The notes beneath the pieces are model-generated. The model was not told the DNA's origin and searched no databases. It saw nothing but the letters and a program-made list of their open reading frames with translations. DNA of 36,407 nucleotides from an uncultured Oscillospiraceae bacterium. GTDB taxonomy: Bacteria > Bacillota > Clostridia > Oscillospirales > Oscillospiraceae. A program made the position numbers and the translations under genes. The stretch spans positions 1 through 36,407 of the forward strand of contig CANPYX010000027.1 of assembly GCA_947588955.1 (NCBI GenBank). The letters run 5' to 3'. Below are positions 16,635 to 27,222 of this stretch, one piece after another. Positions within the stretch are counted from its first letter, which is position 1. Each line of letters opens with the position of its first letter.

Positions 16635-16635
16635 A

Positions 16636-17709
16636 TCAGAGCCTCTTTATTATCTCGTCGGTCATCTCACGTGTCCCTACATAGCTCCTTCCGGCGCCGG
16701 CGATGTCGGCGGTGCGGAGCCCGTCGGCAAGGACCCTGTCAACCGCGCGCTCTATGCAGTCCGCCTCATCGGCGAGGCCGAAGGAGTAGCGTAGCATCAT
16801 GGCGGCGGAGAGGATAGTTGCTATGGGGTTGGCTATGCCGCGCCCCGCGATGTCCGGGGCGGAGCCGTGTATGGGCTCATACATTCCCCTGGTAGTCTCG
16901 TTGAGGGAAGCGCTGGGGAGCATACCGATGGAGCCGGTGATCTGGCTGGCCTCGTCGGAGAGGATGTCGCCGAACATGTTTGACGTGACAATCACGTCGA
17001 ACTGCGCGGGATTTTTAACAAGCTGCATGGCGGCGTTGTCCACCAGCACGTCCCGAAGCTCCACGTCCGGGTAATCGGCTTCCTGTATCTCATGGACCGT
17101 TTTGCGCCAAAGGCGGCTGGTCTCTAAAACGTTCGCCTTGTCGATAGAGCTCACGCTCCCACGGCGCTTTCTCGCCGTCTCAAAGGCGACGCGGGCGATG
17201 CGCTCAATCTCGAAGCGGGAGTAGCACTCGGTGTCGTATGCCTCCTCGCCGTATTTGCCCTGCCGGTAGCCCCTGTCGCCGAAGTAGATGCCGCCGGTGA
17301 GCTCACGGACTATCATGATGTCAAAGCCGTCCTTCACAATGTCGGGGCGCAGAGGGCAGTCGCCGGAGAGTGCGGGGTAGAGCCTGGCGGGCCTGAGGTT
17401 TGTAAAGAGCCCCAGCGCCGCGCGTATGCCCAAAAGCGCCTTTTCCGGGCGAAGATTCCCCGGCAGGGTGTCCCACTTGGGGCCTCCCACGGCGCCCAGT
17501 AGCACGCTGTCGGAGGCGAGGCACCCGTCCACGGTCTCCTGGGGCAGGGGCGCTCCGGTGGCGTCGATGGCGGCGCCTCCGATGAGGTATGGGGTAAAGC
17601 TGAAGCTGTGCCCGTATTTTTCCCCCACCGCCTCCAGCACCCGCACGGCGCTGTCAACGATTTCGGGTCCTATGCCGTCGCCCCGCAGAAGGGCTATGTT
17701 GTAATTCAT
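16636..17709 (-). CDS. leuB: 3-isopropylmalate dehydrogenase
   Basis: NAD-dependent oxidative decarboxylation of 3-isopropylmalate to 2-ketoisocaproate, the last specific step to leucine. 357 aa from the chosen ATG, normal for LeuB. Seen: GDGIGPEIV near residue 10, [21 protein letters not shown] and [12 protein letters not shown] (substrate and metal-binding aspartates), and the NAD-specific C-terminal [14 protein letters not shown] region. In-frame starts lie at 17718 (GTG), 17715 and 17709; I chose 17709 because AGGTG is six bases upstream and the protein then begins MNYNIALL like homologues. It follows leuD by 46 bp. Confidence 0.95.
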   Translation of the reverse strand: MNYNIALLRGDGIGPEIVDSAVRVLEAVGEKYGHSFSFTPYLIGGAAIDATGAPLPQETVDGCLASDSVLLGAVGGPKWDTLPGNLRPEKALLGIRAALGLFTNLRPARLYPALSGDCPLRPDIVKDGFDIMIVRELTGGIYFGDRGYRQGKYGEEAYDTECYSRFEIERIARVAFETARKRRGSVSSIDKANVLETSRLWRKTVHEIQEADYPDVELRDVLVDNAAMQLVKNPAQFDVIVTSNMFGDILSDEASQITGSIGMLPSASLNETTRGMYEPIHGSAPDIAGRGIANPIATILSAAMMLRYSFGLADEADCIERAVDRVLADGLRTADIAGAGRSYVGTREMTDEIIKRL

Positions 17710-17755
17710 GTCCATCACCTGTATTCAAAAAAATCAATGTACGCAATCCTGTGCG

Positions 17756-18250
17756 TTACGCGATGATACCCTTTTTCGCCGCCTCCACAAGGCCGCCGGC
17801 GGAGATTATGTTTTGTATGAATTCCGGGAAGGGCTCGGCCTTGAAGCTCCTGCCCGTCGTCACGTCGGTGATGACGCCGGAGTCCAGGTCCGCCTCCACG
17901 GTGTCGCCCTCGCGTATCTCCTCAGCCGCCTCCGGGCACTCGACTATCGCGAGCCCGATGTTTATGGCGTTGCGGTAGAATATCCTGGCAAAGCTTTTGG
18001 CTATCACCAATGAGATCCCGCTGGTCTTTATGGCTATGGGGGCGTGCTCGCGGGAAGAGCCGCAGCCGAAATTCTCGCCGCCGACCATAATGTCGCCGTC
18101 GGAAATCTTGGAGCGGAAGTCCCTGTCGATGTCCTCCATGCAGTGGCTCGCCAGCTCCTTGGGGTCGCTGGTGTTCAGGTAGCGGGCGGGGATAATGACG
18201 TCGGTATCCACGTTGTCGCCGTACTTGACGGTCTTGCCCACACACTTCAT
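17756..18250 (-). CDS. leuD: 3-isopropylmalate dehydratase small subunit
   Basis: Swivelling subunit of isopropylmalate isomerase; with LeuC it interconverts 2- and 3-isopropylmalate. 164 aa, the short form that partners the 420-aa LeuC type. Seen: [14 protein letters not shown] (12-25) and [15 protein letters not shown] (57-71), the substrate-recognition region of the aconitase-superfamily swivel domain. Its ATG overlaps the leuC stop by 4 bp, so the two subunits are translationally coupled, fitting their 1:1 complex. Confidence 0.95.
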   Translation of the reverse strand: MKCVGKTVKYGDNVDTDVIIPARYLNTSDPKELASHCMEDIDRDFRSKISDGDIMVGGENFGCGSSREHAPIAIKTSGISLVIAKSFARIFYRNAINIGLAIVECPEAAEEIREGDTVEADLDSGVITDVTTGRSFKAEPFPEFIQNIISAGGLVEAAKKGIIA

Positions 18251-19512
18251 TTCAATACCTCCTCGGGAGAAGCAATTTTACCGGCTATGGCGCTTGCCGC
18301 GGCGGTGGCGGGGGACGCGAGGTAGACCTCGCTCTCCACGTGACCCATGCGGCCCACGAAGTTGCGGTTGGTGGTGGAGACGCACCTTTCGCCCTCCGCC
18401 AATATGCCCATGTAGCCGCCGAGACACGGTCCGCACGTGGGTGTGGAGACGACGCAACCGGCCTCGATGAAGTCCTTTATGTACCCCGCCTCCATACATT
18501 TGAGGTAGATGTCCTGGGTCGCCGGTATGATTATGGCGCGGACGTTTTTCGCCACCTTGCGGCCTCTGATGATGTCCGCCGCCTCCTTCATGTCCTTGAA
18601 AAGCCCGTTGGTGCAGGAGCCGATGACCACCTGGTCGATTTTCACGTCCCCCGCCTCATCAACGGTGCGGGTGTTCTCTGGAAGGTGCGGGAACGCCACG
18701 GTGGGGCGCAGCTTTGAAAGGTCTATCTCATATACCTCGTCGTAAACGGCGTCAGGGTCCGCCTTGAATACCCGTATCTCCCGCTTTGCGTGCTCCCTTT
18801 CGTAGGCAAGCGTCACCTCGTCCACCTCGAAAATGCCGTTCTTCGCGCCCGCCTCTATCGCCATATTGCAGACGGTGAGCCTGTCGGGCATGGAGAGGCT
18901 GTGGGCGCCGGGGCCGGTGAACTCCATGGATTTGTACCGCGCCCCGTCAACGCCGATCATTCCGATTATATGTAAGATAAGGTCCTTGCCGGAGACGTAT
19001 TTTGGAAGCTTGCCGGTGAGCACGAATTTTATGGCGGAGGGAACCTTGAACCAGGCCTTGCCGGTCGCCATTCCGAAGGCCATATCCGTGGAGCCCACGC
19101 CGGTGGAGAAGGCTCCCAGAGCGCCGTAGGTGCAGGTGTGGGAGTCGGCGCCTATTGCCACGTCCCCTGTGACCACCAGCCCCTCCTCAGGGATCAGGGC
19201 GTGCTCTATCCCCATCCTGCCCACGTCGTAGAAGCTGGGAAGGTCCTGCTCCTCAGCAAAATCCCGGCAGCATTTGCACTGCTGGGCGGCTTTTATGTCC
19301 TTGTTGGGGACGAAGTGGTCCATTATCAGGGTCACGTTTTCGGGGTTCGCCACCCTCTCCGCGCCCATCTTTTTAAATTCCCGGATAGCCACCGGGGAGG
19401 TTATGTCGTTGCCGTGGATACGGTCGAGCCCGCACAAAATGAGCTGTCCCGCCTCCACGGAGTCCAGCCCCGCGTGGGCGGCAAGTATCTTCTGCGACAT
19501 GGTCATTGGCAT
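18247..19512 (-). CDS. leuC: 3-isopropylmalate dehydratase large subunit
   Basis: Fe-S subunit of isopropylmalate isomerase. 421 aa from the chosen ATG; this is the shorter, homoaconitase-like type rather than the 466-aa enterobacterial type. The three [4Fe-4S] cysteines are visible: Cys300 (GSCTNG), Cys360 and Cys363 (PTCGPCLGG). [10 protein letters not shown] (about 121-130) is the substrate region. The frame is also open from a GTG at 19521, but that codon is too close to the AAGGA site; ATG at 19512 is better spaced. 40 bp after ilvD. The oxygen-labile cluster suits an anaerobe. Confidence 0.95.
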   Translation of the reverse strand: MPMTMSQKILAAHAGLDSVEAGQLILCGLDRIHGNDITSPVAIREFKKMGAERVANPENVTLIMDHFVPNKDIKAAQQCKCCRDFAEEQDLPSFYDVGRMGIEHALIPEEGLVVTGDVAIGADSHTCTYGALGAFSTGVGSTDMAFGMATGKAWFKVPSAIKFVLTGKLPKYVSGKDLILHIIGMIGVDGARYKSMEFTGPGAHSLSMPDRLTVCNMAIEAGAKNGIFEVDEVTLAYEREHAKREIRVFKADPDAVYDEVYEIDLSKLRPTVAFPHLPENTRTVDEAGDVKIDQVVIGSCTNGLFKDMKEAADIIRGRKVAKNVRAIIIPATQDIYLKCMEAGYIKDFIEAGCVVSTPTCGPCLGGYMGILAEGERCVSTTNRNFVGRMGHVESEVYLASPATAAASAIAGKIASPEEVLK

Positions 19513-19552
19513 TTTTGTCACGTCCTTTTTTATGCGGTAATAAAGCGGCGCT

Positions 19553-21217
19553 TTACCGCTTGTTGATTATGGCTCCCTTGTCGGCGGAGGAGACTTGGGC
19601 GGCGTATCGCTTTAAGTAGCCGGTGATGTTGTCCTTCACCTGCGGCTTTTCCGAGGCGCGGCGCTTTGCGACCTCCTCATCGGAAACCTTCAGGGTTATG
19701 GAGTGGTTGGGTATATCTATGGCGATCGTATCGCCCTCGTGAACGTAGGCGATGAGCCCGTCTGAGGCGGCCTCCGGGGATATGTGCCCGATGGCGGCGC
19801 CGCGTGTGGCGCCGGAGAAGCGCCCGTCGGTTATAAGGGCGACCTCCTTGTCCAGCCCCGCGCCCGCGATGGCGGAGGTGGGGTTGAGCATCTCCCTCAT
19901 GCCGGGTCCGCCGGCGGGTCCCTCATAGCGTATCACCACCACGTCGCCGGGCCTTATGCCGCCGGAGTGGATGACCTTTATTGCCTCCTCCTCGCTGTTG
20001 AAGACCCTGGCCGGTCCCTCATGTACCAGCATCTCTGGCGCAACGGCGGAACGCTTTACGACACACCCGTTCTCCGCCAGGTTCCCGAAGAGCACGGCGA
20101 TGCCGCCGGTCGGGGAGTAGGGGTCGTCGATGGGGCGGATAACGGTGGGGTCAAGGTTCTCCGCGTCGGCGATGTTCTCCCCCAGGGTCTTCCCGGTGCA
20201 GGTCATGACGGAGGTGTCTATAAGTCCCTTCTTTGAAAGCTCCTTCAGCACCGCGTACACGCCGCCGGCCTCGTTCAGGTCCTCCATGTAGGTGGGACCG
20301 GCGGGGGCAAGGTGACAGAGGTTGGGGGTGCGGGAGCTTATCTCGTTTGCCATGTCGAGGTTGAACTCCACCCCGCACTCGTTGGCTATTGCCGGCAGGT
20401 GAAGCATGGAGTTGGTGGAGCACCCCAGCGCCATATCAGCGGTGAGGGCGTTGCGGATGGCCGCCTCGGTCATGATGTCACGGGCGCGGATGTTTTTCCG
20501 CACAAGCTCCATCACCTGCATTCCGGCGCGCTTGGCAAGGCTTACGCGGGCGGAGTACGCGGCGGGTATGGTGCCGTTGCCCCGGAGCCCCATGCCCAGC
20601 ACCTCGGTGAGGCAGTTCATGGAGTTTGCGGTGTACATTCCAGAGCAGGAGCCGCAGGAGGGGCAGGTCTTGCACTCGTACTCCCGAAGCTTTGCCTCGT
20701 CGATCTTGCCGGCGGAATAGGCGCCCACCGCCTCGAACATGCTGGAGAGGCTGGTCTTGTGACCGTCCACGCGGCCTGCCAGCATGGGTCCGCCGGAGAC
20801 GAAGACCGTGGGAAGGTTGAGCCGCGCCGCCGCCATAAGAAGGCCGGGGACGTTCTTGTCGCAGTTGGGTATCATCACCAGGCCGTCGAACCCGTGGGCC
20901 ATTACCATGCACTCGGTGGAGTCGGCTATGAGGTCGCGGGTCACAAGGGAGTATTTCATCCCCACGTGGCCCATGGCTATGCCGTCGCACACGGCGATAG
21001 CGGGGAAGACGATGGGCGTGCCGCCCGCCATTGCGACGCCGGTTTTCACGGCCTCGGTGATTTTGTCCAGGTTCATGTGACCGGGGACTATCTCGTTATA
21101 GCTGCTGACGATGCCGATGAGGGGCCTTGAAAGCTCCTCGTCGGTGAGCCCCAGCGCGTAATAAAGCGACCTGTGCGGCGCGTTTTCGTAGCCGTTGACT
21201 ATGGTGTCCTTTACCAT
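19553..21217 (-). CDS. ilvD: Dihydroxy-acid dehydratase
   Basis: Fe-S enzyme dehydrating 2,3-dihydroxy-isovalerate and -methylvalerate to the keto acids of valine and isoleucine; shared step of both pathways. 554 aa, full length. Seen: VCDGIAMGH (76-84), the cluster cysteine in NCDKNVPG (Cys119), [20 protein letters not shown] (182-201) with further cluster cysteines, and [17 protein letters not shown] precedes the ATG and starts right at the stop of the upstream small gene. The cluster type ([2Fe-2S] or [4Fe-4S]) cannot be decided by eye. Confidence 0.96.
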   Translation of the reverse strand: MVKDTIVNGYENAPHRSLYYALGLTDEELSRPLIGIVSSYNEIVPGHMNLDKITEAVKTGVAMAGGTPIVFPAIAVCDGIAMGHVGMKYSLVTRDLIADSTECMVMAHGFDGLVMIPNCDKNVPGLLMAAARLNLPTVFVSGGPMLAGRVDGHKTSLSSMFEAVGAYSAGKIDEAKLREYECKTCPSCGSCSGMYTANSMNCLTEVLGMGLRGNGTIPAAYSARVSLAKRAGMQVMELVRKNIRARDIMTEAAIRNALTADMALGCSTNSMLHLPAIANECGVEFNLDMANEISSRTPNLCHLAPAGPTYMEDLNEAGGVYAVLKELSKKGLIDTSVMTCTGKTLGENIADAENLDPTVIRPIDDPYSPTGGIAVLFGNLAENGCVVKRSAVAPEMLVHEGPARVFNSEEEAIKVIHSGGIRPGDVVVIRYEGPAGGPGMREMLNPTSAIAGAGLDKEVALITDGRFSGATRGAAIGHISPEAASDGLIAYVHEGDTIAIDIPNHSITLKVSDEEVAKRRASEKPQVKDNITGYLKRYAAQVSSADKGAIINKR

Positions 21218-21232
21218 TCTACTCTCTCCTTT

Positions 21233-21607
21233 TCATTCCTGAGGGTCCCCCGTCCGCGCCCGCGCGCAGTTGGGGAACATGAATTTCACGGTCTTTCCCG
21301 CCGCCTTGGCGTACTCGATCTCGGAGGCGGTGCTTTTGCCGATGTAACCGTCACGGTTGATGACGAATATGGAGTCGGACATATCTATCCTCTGCCGGTG
21401 GATGTCCGCCAGAAGTGCTTCGGTCTCAGGGGAGACGGTTTTGCCCTCGGCGTGCTCAAAAAAGCCCAGGGAGATCACAAGCTTGCCCTCCAGCGTCAGG
21501 GCCTCCTGTGCCTTTAGAAAGTCGTCCTTGAAGCGCGTGCTCCCGCAGAGCGTCACGACCTCATGCCTGCCGCCCTGCCGGCTATTGGCTGCGGTGCCCT
21601 CGCTCAT
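21233..21607 (-). CDS. Small nucleoside 2-deoxyribosyltransferase-like protein
   Basis: 124 aa. The pattern VTLCGSTRF (18-26), IDMSDSIFVIN (74-84) and GYIGKSTASEIEYA (87-100) fits the nucleoside 2-deoxyribosyltransferase-like fold, whose members cleave or transfer N-glycosidic bonds or bind nucleotides. The STRF loop and the SxxEIEYA helix are where family members place phosphate-binding and catalytic residues (a Glu, here near 96). The true substrate is unknown. The N-terminal 14 residues look unstructured; the ATG at 21607 is kept because GGGAGGA precedes it at about nine bases. It lies between ilvC (separated by a hairpin) and ilvD (15 bp gap), an unusual site for such a gene. It might act on a nucleotide or be a bystander. 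Confidence 0.75.
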   Translation of the reverse strand: MSEGTAANSRQGGRHEVVTLCGSTRFKDDFLKAQEALTLEGKLVISLGFFEHAEGKTVSPETEALLADIHRQRIDMSDSIFVINRDGYIGKSTASEIEYAKAAGKTVKFMFPNCARARTGDPQE

Positions 21608-21658
21608 AAACCGTTCCTCCCTGTCTAATTTCTAATTGGTGAATGGCGTTATAAGAGG

Positions 21659-21683
21659 AAAAGGGCGGGTTTGGAACCCGCCC
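21659..21683 (-). terminator. Intra-operon hairpin with short T tract after ilvC
   Basis: On the minus strand GGGCGGGTT-CCA-AACCCGCCC (21683-21663) is followed by TTTT and then CCTC. It lies 30 bp after the ilvC stop, inside the superoperon. The stem is strong but the T tract is short, so partial termination or a 3' stabilising structure is likely, lowering transcription of the downstream part relative to leuA-ilvBNC. Confidence 0.6.
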
Positions 21684-21712
21684 CTGATATGACGGGGTAC
21701 GTCAATTAACTC

Positions 21713-22759
<1,047 letters not shown>

Positions 22760-22798
22760 TTATATGTTTGCGGCTGACGCCGTAGAAAGCGTTGTCCC

Positions 22799-23320
22799 TC
22801 AGTTCACGTCCTCGGACTCCATTATGGACCCGCCGCCCTTTTGGAGGGCGACGATACCCGTCCGGCAAAGCTCGATTATCCCCAGGGGCTTTATCATCTC
22901 GATGAGCGCGTCTATCTTGTCCGGCGTGCCGGTGACCTCGATGCACAGCGCCTCCACGGAGTAGTTGATTATCTTCGCCTTGAATATGTCAAGGGCGGAG
23001 AGGACCCGCTGGTGGTTGTCCGGGTTATTCTTTATCTTCACCAGCACAAGCTCCCGCTCGATGGCGTCCACGTCCTCCAGAAGCTCCACCTTCTTCACGT
23101 TGAAGAGCTTTCGAAGCTGGTTTATCATCTGCGCCCTGGCGTATCCGTCGCCGGACATGGTGATGGTTATACGGGAATACTCCGGGGACTCCGTGACGCC
23201 CACGGTGAGGGAGTCGATGTTGAAGCCGCGGCGGGTGAACATGCTCGTAACGCGGGTAAGCACGCCGTACTTGTTTTCCACGTAAACGGCTATGACGAAT
23301 TTGTTGCTCTTTTCGCTCAC
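22799..23320 (-). CDS. ilvN: Acetolactate synthase small (regulatory) subunit
   Basis: Regulatory subunit that binds valine through its ACT domain (about 8-80; VENKYGVLTRVTSMFTRRGF) and stimulates the IlvB catalytic subunit. 173 aa, the usual length of the two-domain form (ACT plus C-terminal ALS_ss_C domain). The start is GTG at 23320, four bases after the ilvB stop, with GGGGGAG upstream; starts and stops this close imply translational coupling, which fits the complex. Called ilvH in some species. Confidence 0.95.
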   Translation of the reverse strand: MSEKSNKFVIAVYVENKYGVLTRVTSMFTRRGFNIDSLTVGVTESPEYSRITITMSGDGYARAQMINQLRKLFNVKKVELLEDVDAIERELVLVKIKNNPDNHQRVLSALDIFKAKIINYSVEALCIEVTGTPDKIDALIEMIKPLGIIELCRTGIVALQKGGGSIMESEDVN

Positions 23321-23324
23321 GTTC

Positions 23325-24998
23325 TCACTCCCCCTTCTTCACGGTTATGATGTCGTCTATGGCGCCTCCGGGAGGCAGCATGGGCAGGACGAACTCGTCC
23401 TTGTCGATACGGCAGTCGATGAGCGTCACGCCGTCGGAGCGCATCGACCTCTCAAACGCCTCCTCAAACTCCTCCGGAGTTTTTGCCACGACGCCATCGG
23501 CTCCGAAGGCGTCGGCAAGCTTCACAAAGTCTGTCTTGCGCTCTAAGTTTGTGTCGGCGTAGTGGTGGTTGAAGAAAAGCGTCTGCCACTGGCGGACCAT
23601 TCCCAAAACGCCGTTGTTTATGAGCACGATGGTCAGTGGAACGCGGTAGGTCACGGCGGTGCAAAGCTCGTTGAGGTTCATGCCGAAGCTCCCGTCGCCG
23701 GTGACAAGCACCGCGTGCTCGCCCGTTCCCACGGCGGCGCCTATGGCGGCGCCCATGCCGAAGCCCATGGTCCCCAGGCCCCCGGAGGAGATCATCTTCC
23801 TGGGCCTCTGGAATTTAATATACTGCGCCGCCCACATCTGGTGCTGTCCCACGTCGGTGGCGACGGGCGTATAGGCGGTCTTGTACTTGTTGATGGTGTT
23901 CATCACCTTCAACGGCGTAAGCACGCCCGGCTCGTCCACGATAAAGCTCGCCTCCTTGTCCCGGAGGTCCTCCACGTGGTCCATCCAGTCCATGTGGTTC
24001 GCCTCATGGACGGCGTCGATTATCTCCCTGAGCGCCACGGATATGTCGCCGCACACACCCACGTTGGCGGTTATATTTTTGCTGATCTCCGCGAAATCCG
24101 CGTCGATGTGGATTATTTTGGCGCGCTGGGCAAACTTGGCCTTGTTGCCCGTCGCCCTGTCGGAAAAGCGGGTGCCGATGGCGATTATAAGGTCGGCGTC
24201 GTTGGACGCCACGGAGGAGGCATAATGGCCGTGCATCCCCTGCATACCCAGAAAGCGGGGGTGGTCCGTGGGGATGGCGGAAAGGCCCATGAGCGAACAG
24301 CCGATGACGGCGTCTATCTTGTCCGCCAGCTCCAGCACCAGCTCCTCGGTCTTGGAGCCGATGACGCCGCCGCCGATGTGGATGAAGGGACGGGACCTGG
24401 AGTCGATAAGCGCCGCCGCCTCCGCAATACGCGCACGGCTGGGCTCACGCTGGGGGAATGGCGGGTCCACGGGCCTCGGCTCATACTCCCCTACAGCGGT
24501 CTGGATGTCCTTGGGGATGTCTATGAGCACGGGTCCCGGCCTTCCGGACTTTGCTATCCTGAACGCCTCGCGTATCTTGTCCGCCAGCTTGTTTACGTCG
24601 TGTATGAAGTAGTTGTGCTTTGTGATGGGCAGGGTTATGCCGGTGATGTCTATCTCCTGGAAGGAGTCGCGCCCGATGAGGTCCTGGGGCACGTTGCCGG
24701 TTATCGCCACCATGGGCACGGAGTCCAGCATGGCGGTGGCTATGCCCGTCACCAGATTCGTGGCGCCGGGTCCTGAGGTGGCTATGACCACGCCCACCTT
24801 TCCTGTTGCGCGGGAGTACCCGTCTGCGGCATGGGCGGCGCCCTGCTCGTGGGCGGTAAGGATGTGGTTTATCCTGTCCCCCGCCTCATATATTGCGTCG
24901 TAGAGGTTGAGCACCTGCCCGCCGGGGTAGCCGAACACGTCGGTCACGCCCTGCTCGATCAGGGTCTCAACAACGATCTGCGCTCCTGTCAATTTCAT
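23325..24998 (-). CDS. ilvB: Acetolactate synthase large (catalytic) subunit
   Basis: ThDP-, FAD- and Mg-dependent enzyme condensing two pyruvates to acetolactate, or pyruvate and 2-oxobutanoate to acetohydroxybutyrate. 557 aa with the three ThDP-enzyme domains: N-terminal PYR domain with the catalytic Glu51 (TAHEQGAAHAADGY), central domain with VIGCSLMGLSAIP, and C-terminal PP domain with GDGSFGMNLNELCT (near 434) through INNGVLGMVRQWQ. AGGAGAG precedes the ATG; 42 bp after leuA. A biosynthetic role is assured by the ilvN partner next door. Confidence 0.96.
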   Translation of the reverse strand: MKLTGAQIVVETLIEQGVTDVFGYPGGQVLNLYDAIYEAGDRINHILTAHEQGAAHAADGYSRATGKVGVVIATSGPGATNLVTGIATAMLDSVPMVAITGNVPQDLIGRDSFQEIDITGITLPITKHNYFIHDVNKLADKIREAFRIAKSGRPGPVLIDIPKDIQTAVGEYEPRPVDPPFPQREPSRARIAEAAALIDSRSRPFIHIGGGVIGSKTEELVLELADKIDAVIGCSLMGLSAIPTDHPRFLGMQGMHGHYASSVASNDADLIIAIGTRFSDRATGNKAKFAQRAKIIHIDADFAEISKNITANVGVCGDISVALREIIDAVHEANHMDWMDHVEDLRDKEASFIVDEPGVLTPLKVMNTINKYKTAYTPVATDVGQHQMWAAQYIKFQRPRKMISSGGLGTMGFGMGAAIGAAVGTGEHAVLVTGDGSFGMNLNELCTAVTYRVPLTIVLINNGVLGMVRQWQTLFFNHHYADTNLERKTDFVKLADAFGADGVVAKTPEEFEEAFERSMRSDGVTLIDCRIDKDEFVLPMLPPGGAIDDIITVKKGE

Positions 24999-25040
24999 TA
25001 CGTCTCTCCTATCAACGGTAATTTGCCTTTTTCCGGCGCG

Positions 25041-26708
25041 TTATTTTCTCTCCAGCAGTCTGTTCACGGCGGAAACCAGAGCCTTTATGGACGAAACTAT
25101 TATGTCCCGGCTTATTCCCGCGCCCCAAATGAGCTCTCCTGTGCCTGATTTTATCCCCACGTAGGACGCCGCCTTGGAGGTGGAGCCCTCCTCAAGGGCG
25201 TGCTGGGTGTATACCTCCAGGGTGTAGGGGCGGTCGATGACCATTTTCACGGCGTTGGACACGGCGTCCAGACGTCCGTTTCCAAAGGCCGTGACCTTCT
25301 GCTTGACACCCTTGTGGAGCACCGTCACCGTGGCGGTTATGCCGTCCGGCTCCTGTACGTAGTGGGCCTCGGGCACGTTCATGACCGACTTGACGTTGGC
25401 GTAGTTTTCAATGAACAGGTCGTATATCTCCTGCGGCAAAAGCTCCCTGTGCTCCCTGTCGGACACGCCCTTGATGAAGTATCCGAAGTCCTCCCGCATC
25501 TTGGGGGGAAGCACCATGTTGAACTGGGTCTCCATGATGTACCCTATACCGCCCTTGCCGGACTGGGAGTTGATGCGTATCACGTCCGCCTCGTACTCCC
25601 TACCCAGGTCGTGGGGGTCGATGGGCAGATACGGCACCGTCCAGAAGTCGTCGGGGTGCGTCTCCCGCCAGTGCATACCCTTGGCGATGGCGTCCTGGTG
25701 GGAGCCGGAGAAGGCGGCGAACACCAGCGCGCCGGAGTATGGCTGGCGCTCATAGACACGCATTCTCGTGACCTTCTCATAGGTCCTGGTGATATTGGGA
25801 AGGTCGTGGAAGTCAAGCTCCGGGTCCACGCCCTGGGAGTACATGTTCAGCGCCAGGGTTATTATGTCCACGTTCCCCGTGCGCTCGCCGTTCCCGAAAA
25901 GGGTGCCCTCCACGCGCTGGGCGCCGGCGAGAATACCCATCTCGGTGTCCGCTATGGCGCAGCCCCGGTCATTGTGGGGATGGAGGGAGACGATTATGTT
26001 GTCCCTGTATTTCAGGTTCTTGCACATATATTCTATCTGCGAGGCATAGACGTGGGGCATGGAGTGGGAGACCGTGACGGGCAGGTTGTAGATGACCTTG
26101 TCGTTCTCCGAGGGCTTCCAAACCTCGCTGACGGCGTTGCATATCTCCAGCGCGAAGTCAGGCTCCGTCCCCGTGAAGCTCTCCGGGGAGTACTCAAAGC
26201 GGAAATTGCCCGGCGTCTTCTCCCTGTACTCCTTACACAGCTTGGCGCCGGAGACGGCGATGTCGATTATCTCCTGCTTCGACTTTTTAAATACCTGCTC
26301 CCGCTGGGCCACGCTGGTGGAGTTGTAGAGGTGTACGATGGCGTTCTTGCAGCCCCGCACCGCCTCAAAGGTCTTTTTGATGATGTGCTCGCGGGATTGG
26401 GTGAGCACCTGTATCGTCACGTCGTCGGGGATAAGGTCCCTCTCGATAAGCGTCCGGCAGAACTCGTATTCCGTCTCCGAGGCGGCGGGGAAGCCGACCT
26501 CGATCTCCTTGAAGCCTATCTTCACCAGGAGGTCGAAAAACTCCAGCTTTTCCTCCAGGCTCATTGGTATTATGAGCGACTGGTTGCCGTCCCGCAGGTC
26601 AACGCTGCACCAGGTGGGCGCCTTGTCGATGTGGTCGCGCTTCAACCAATCGTTGTATTCGCCCTCCGGCAGGTAATACTGTCTTGTGTACTTCTCAAAG
26701 CCTTTCAT
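25041..26708 (-). CDS. leuA: 2-isopropylmalate synthase, long type
   Basis: Condenses acetyl-CoA and 2-ketoisovalerate, the committed leucine step. 555 aa, matching the longer (type 2) LeuA group seen in actinobacteria, yeast and some Firmicutes. Catalytic DRE-TIM barrel: DLRDGNQSL (37-45) in place of the usual D-R-D-G, the metal-binding HPHNDRG (His near 242 and 244), and GNGERTGNVD. The C-terminal third is the regulatory LeuA dimerisation domain where leucine binds. The frame is open to 26768 but that part overlaps the T-box terminator; ATG at 26708 has AAAGGGAG upstream. First gene of the superoperon, so feedback and T-box control meet at the committed step. Confidence 0.95.
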   Translation of the reverse strand: MKGFEKYTRQYYLPEGEYNDWLKRDHIDKAPTWCSVDLRDGNQSLIIPMSLEEKLEFFDLLVKIGFKEIEVGFPAASETEYEFCRTLIERDLIPDDVTIQVLTQSREHIIKKTFEAVRGCKNAIVHLYNSTSVAQREQVFKKSKQEIIDIAVSGAKLCKEYREKTPGNFRFEYSPESFTGTEPDFALEICNAVSEVWKPSENDKVIYNLPVTVSHSMPHVYASQIEYMCKNLKYRDNIIVSLHPHNDRGCAIADTEMGILAGAQRVEGTLFGNGERTGNVDIITLALNMYSQGVDPELDFHDLPNITRTYEKVTRMRVYERQPYSGALVFAAFSGSHQDAIAKGMHWRETHPDDFWTVPYLPIDPHDLGREYEADVIRINSQSGKGGIGYIMETQFNMVLPPKMREDFGYFIKGVSDREHRELLPQEIYDLFIENYANVKSVMNVPEAHYVQEPDGITATVTVLHKGVKQKVTAFGNGRLDAVSNAVKMVIDRPYTLEVYTQHALEEGSTSKAASYVGIKSGTGELIWGAGISRDIIVSSIKALVSAVNRLLERK

Positions 26709-26737
26709 AATGCTCCCTTTCCGAGTGATTTGGGTAC

Positions 26738-27026
26738 AAAAAAAGCCTCTTTTACCCAAAATACTCAAAATATTTTAGGATAAAGAGACGAAAGAAAACT
26801 TCCGCGGTACCACTCTTCTTGGCGTAAACGCCCGCTCTGCCCGCGTCAACTAACGCGGCCTCTCGATAACGGGAGAACCCGGTCAAGCCTACTCGGAGGT
26901 CACTGTTCCTTTCGGTTGACGGCTCCGGGAGGAGTTTGGAGTTCACCCGATACCGCCTTTCACCCTCCGGCGGCTCTCTGAAATGCGAGGTGGACACCTT
27001 TGTTCCCATCACAGCCTGTTTCTATT
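26738..27026 (-). promoter_or_regulatory. T-box riboswitch leader, probably tRNA-Leu responsive
   Basis: The minus-strand leader carries the T-box core AGAGTGGTACCGCGGAAG (26816-26799). A long hairpin follows (26789-26745, GTCTCTTT pairing AAAGAGGC) ending in seven T, the terminator. Upstream is a Stem I-like region with AGAGAGCC and GGGTGAAAGGCGG, then GAACTCC; CTC at 26941-26939 is the best candidate specifier codon for leucine. CCGCGT/ACGCGG gives a Stem III-like hairpin. The TGGT of the bulge would pair with an ACCA tRNA end, consistent with tRNA-Leu. In T-boxes uncharged tRNA stabilises the antiterminator, so the operon should be on when leucine is short. The class is clear; the specifier choice is inference. 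Confidence 0.92.
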
Positions 27027-27032
27027 GCGTCA

Positions 27033-27061
27033 ATAATACAACTTAAAACCGCTCCTGTCAA
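27033..27061 (-). promoter_or_regulatory. Promoter of the Leu/Ile/Val superoperon
   Basis: On the minus strand: consensus -35 TTGACA (27061-27056), 17-nt spacer, -10 TATTAT (27038-27033). Transcription would begin near 27026, at the base of the T-box leader. A near-consensus constitutive promoter fits control by termination rather than initiation. Confidence 0.85.
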
Positions 27062-27154
27062 GGCTCAATTTCCGTTTTGACGCTTTGATAAATTTATTTC
27101 GCTGTAACGGCAAATTTTCAGGCATTTTAGCGATAACTCAGGCATTTTTCCCCT

Positions 27155-27182
27155 TTGCAAATCGGATTTTTCCATGTATAAT
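27155..27182 (+). promoter_or_regulatory. Promoter of thrH-mntP
   Basis: TTGCAA (27155-27160), 16-nt spacer, TATAAT (27177-27182); a second TATAAT sits at 27184-27189. It is divergent from the superoperon promoter, about 95 bp away. Confidence 0.6.
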
Positions 27183-27222
27183 GTATAATATTTTATTTTT
27201 TCGAGTAAAGCGAGGATTTTCA

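Noticed and set aside
25200-26783. 527-codon plus-strand frame opposite leuA and the T-box
   Set aside because: Antisense shadow of leuA; it runs through the T-box terminator and has no coherent protein features.
26752-27012. 86-codon minus-strand frame inside the T-box leader
   Set aside because: It coincides with the conserved T-box and terminator structure; not a leader peptide, as it has no ribosome site or run of Leu codons.
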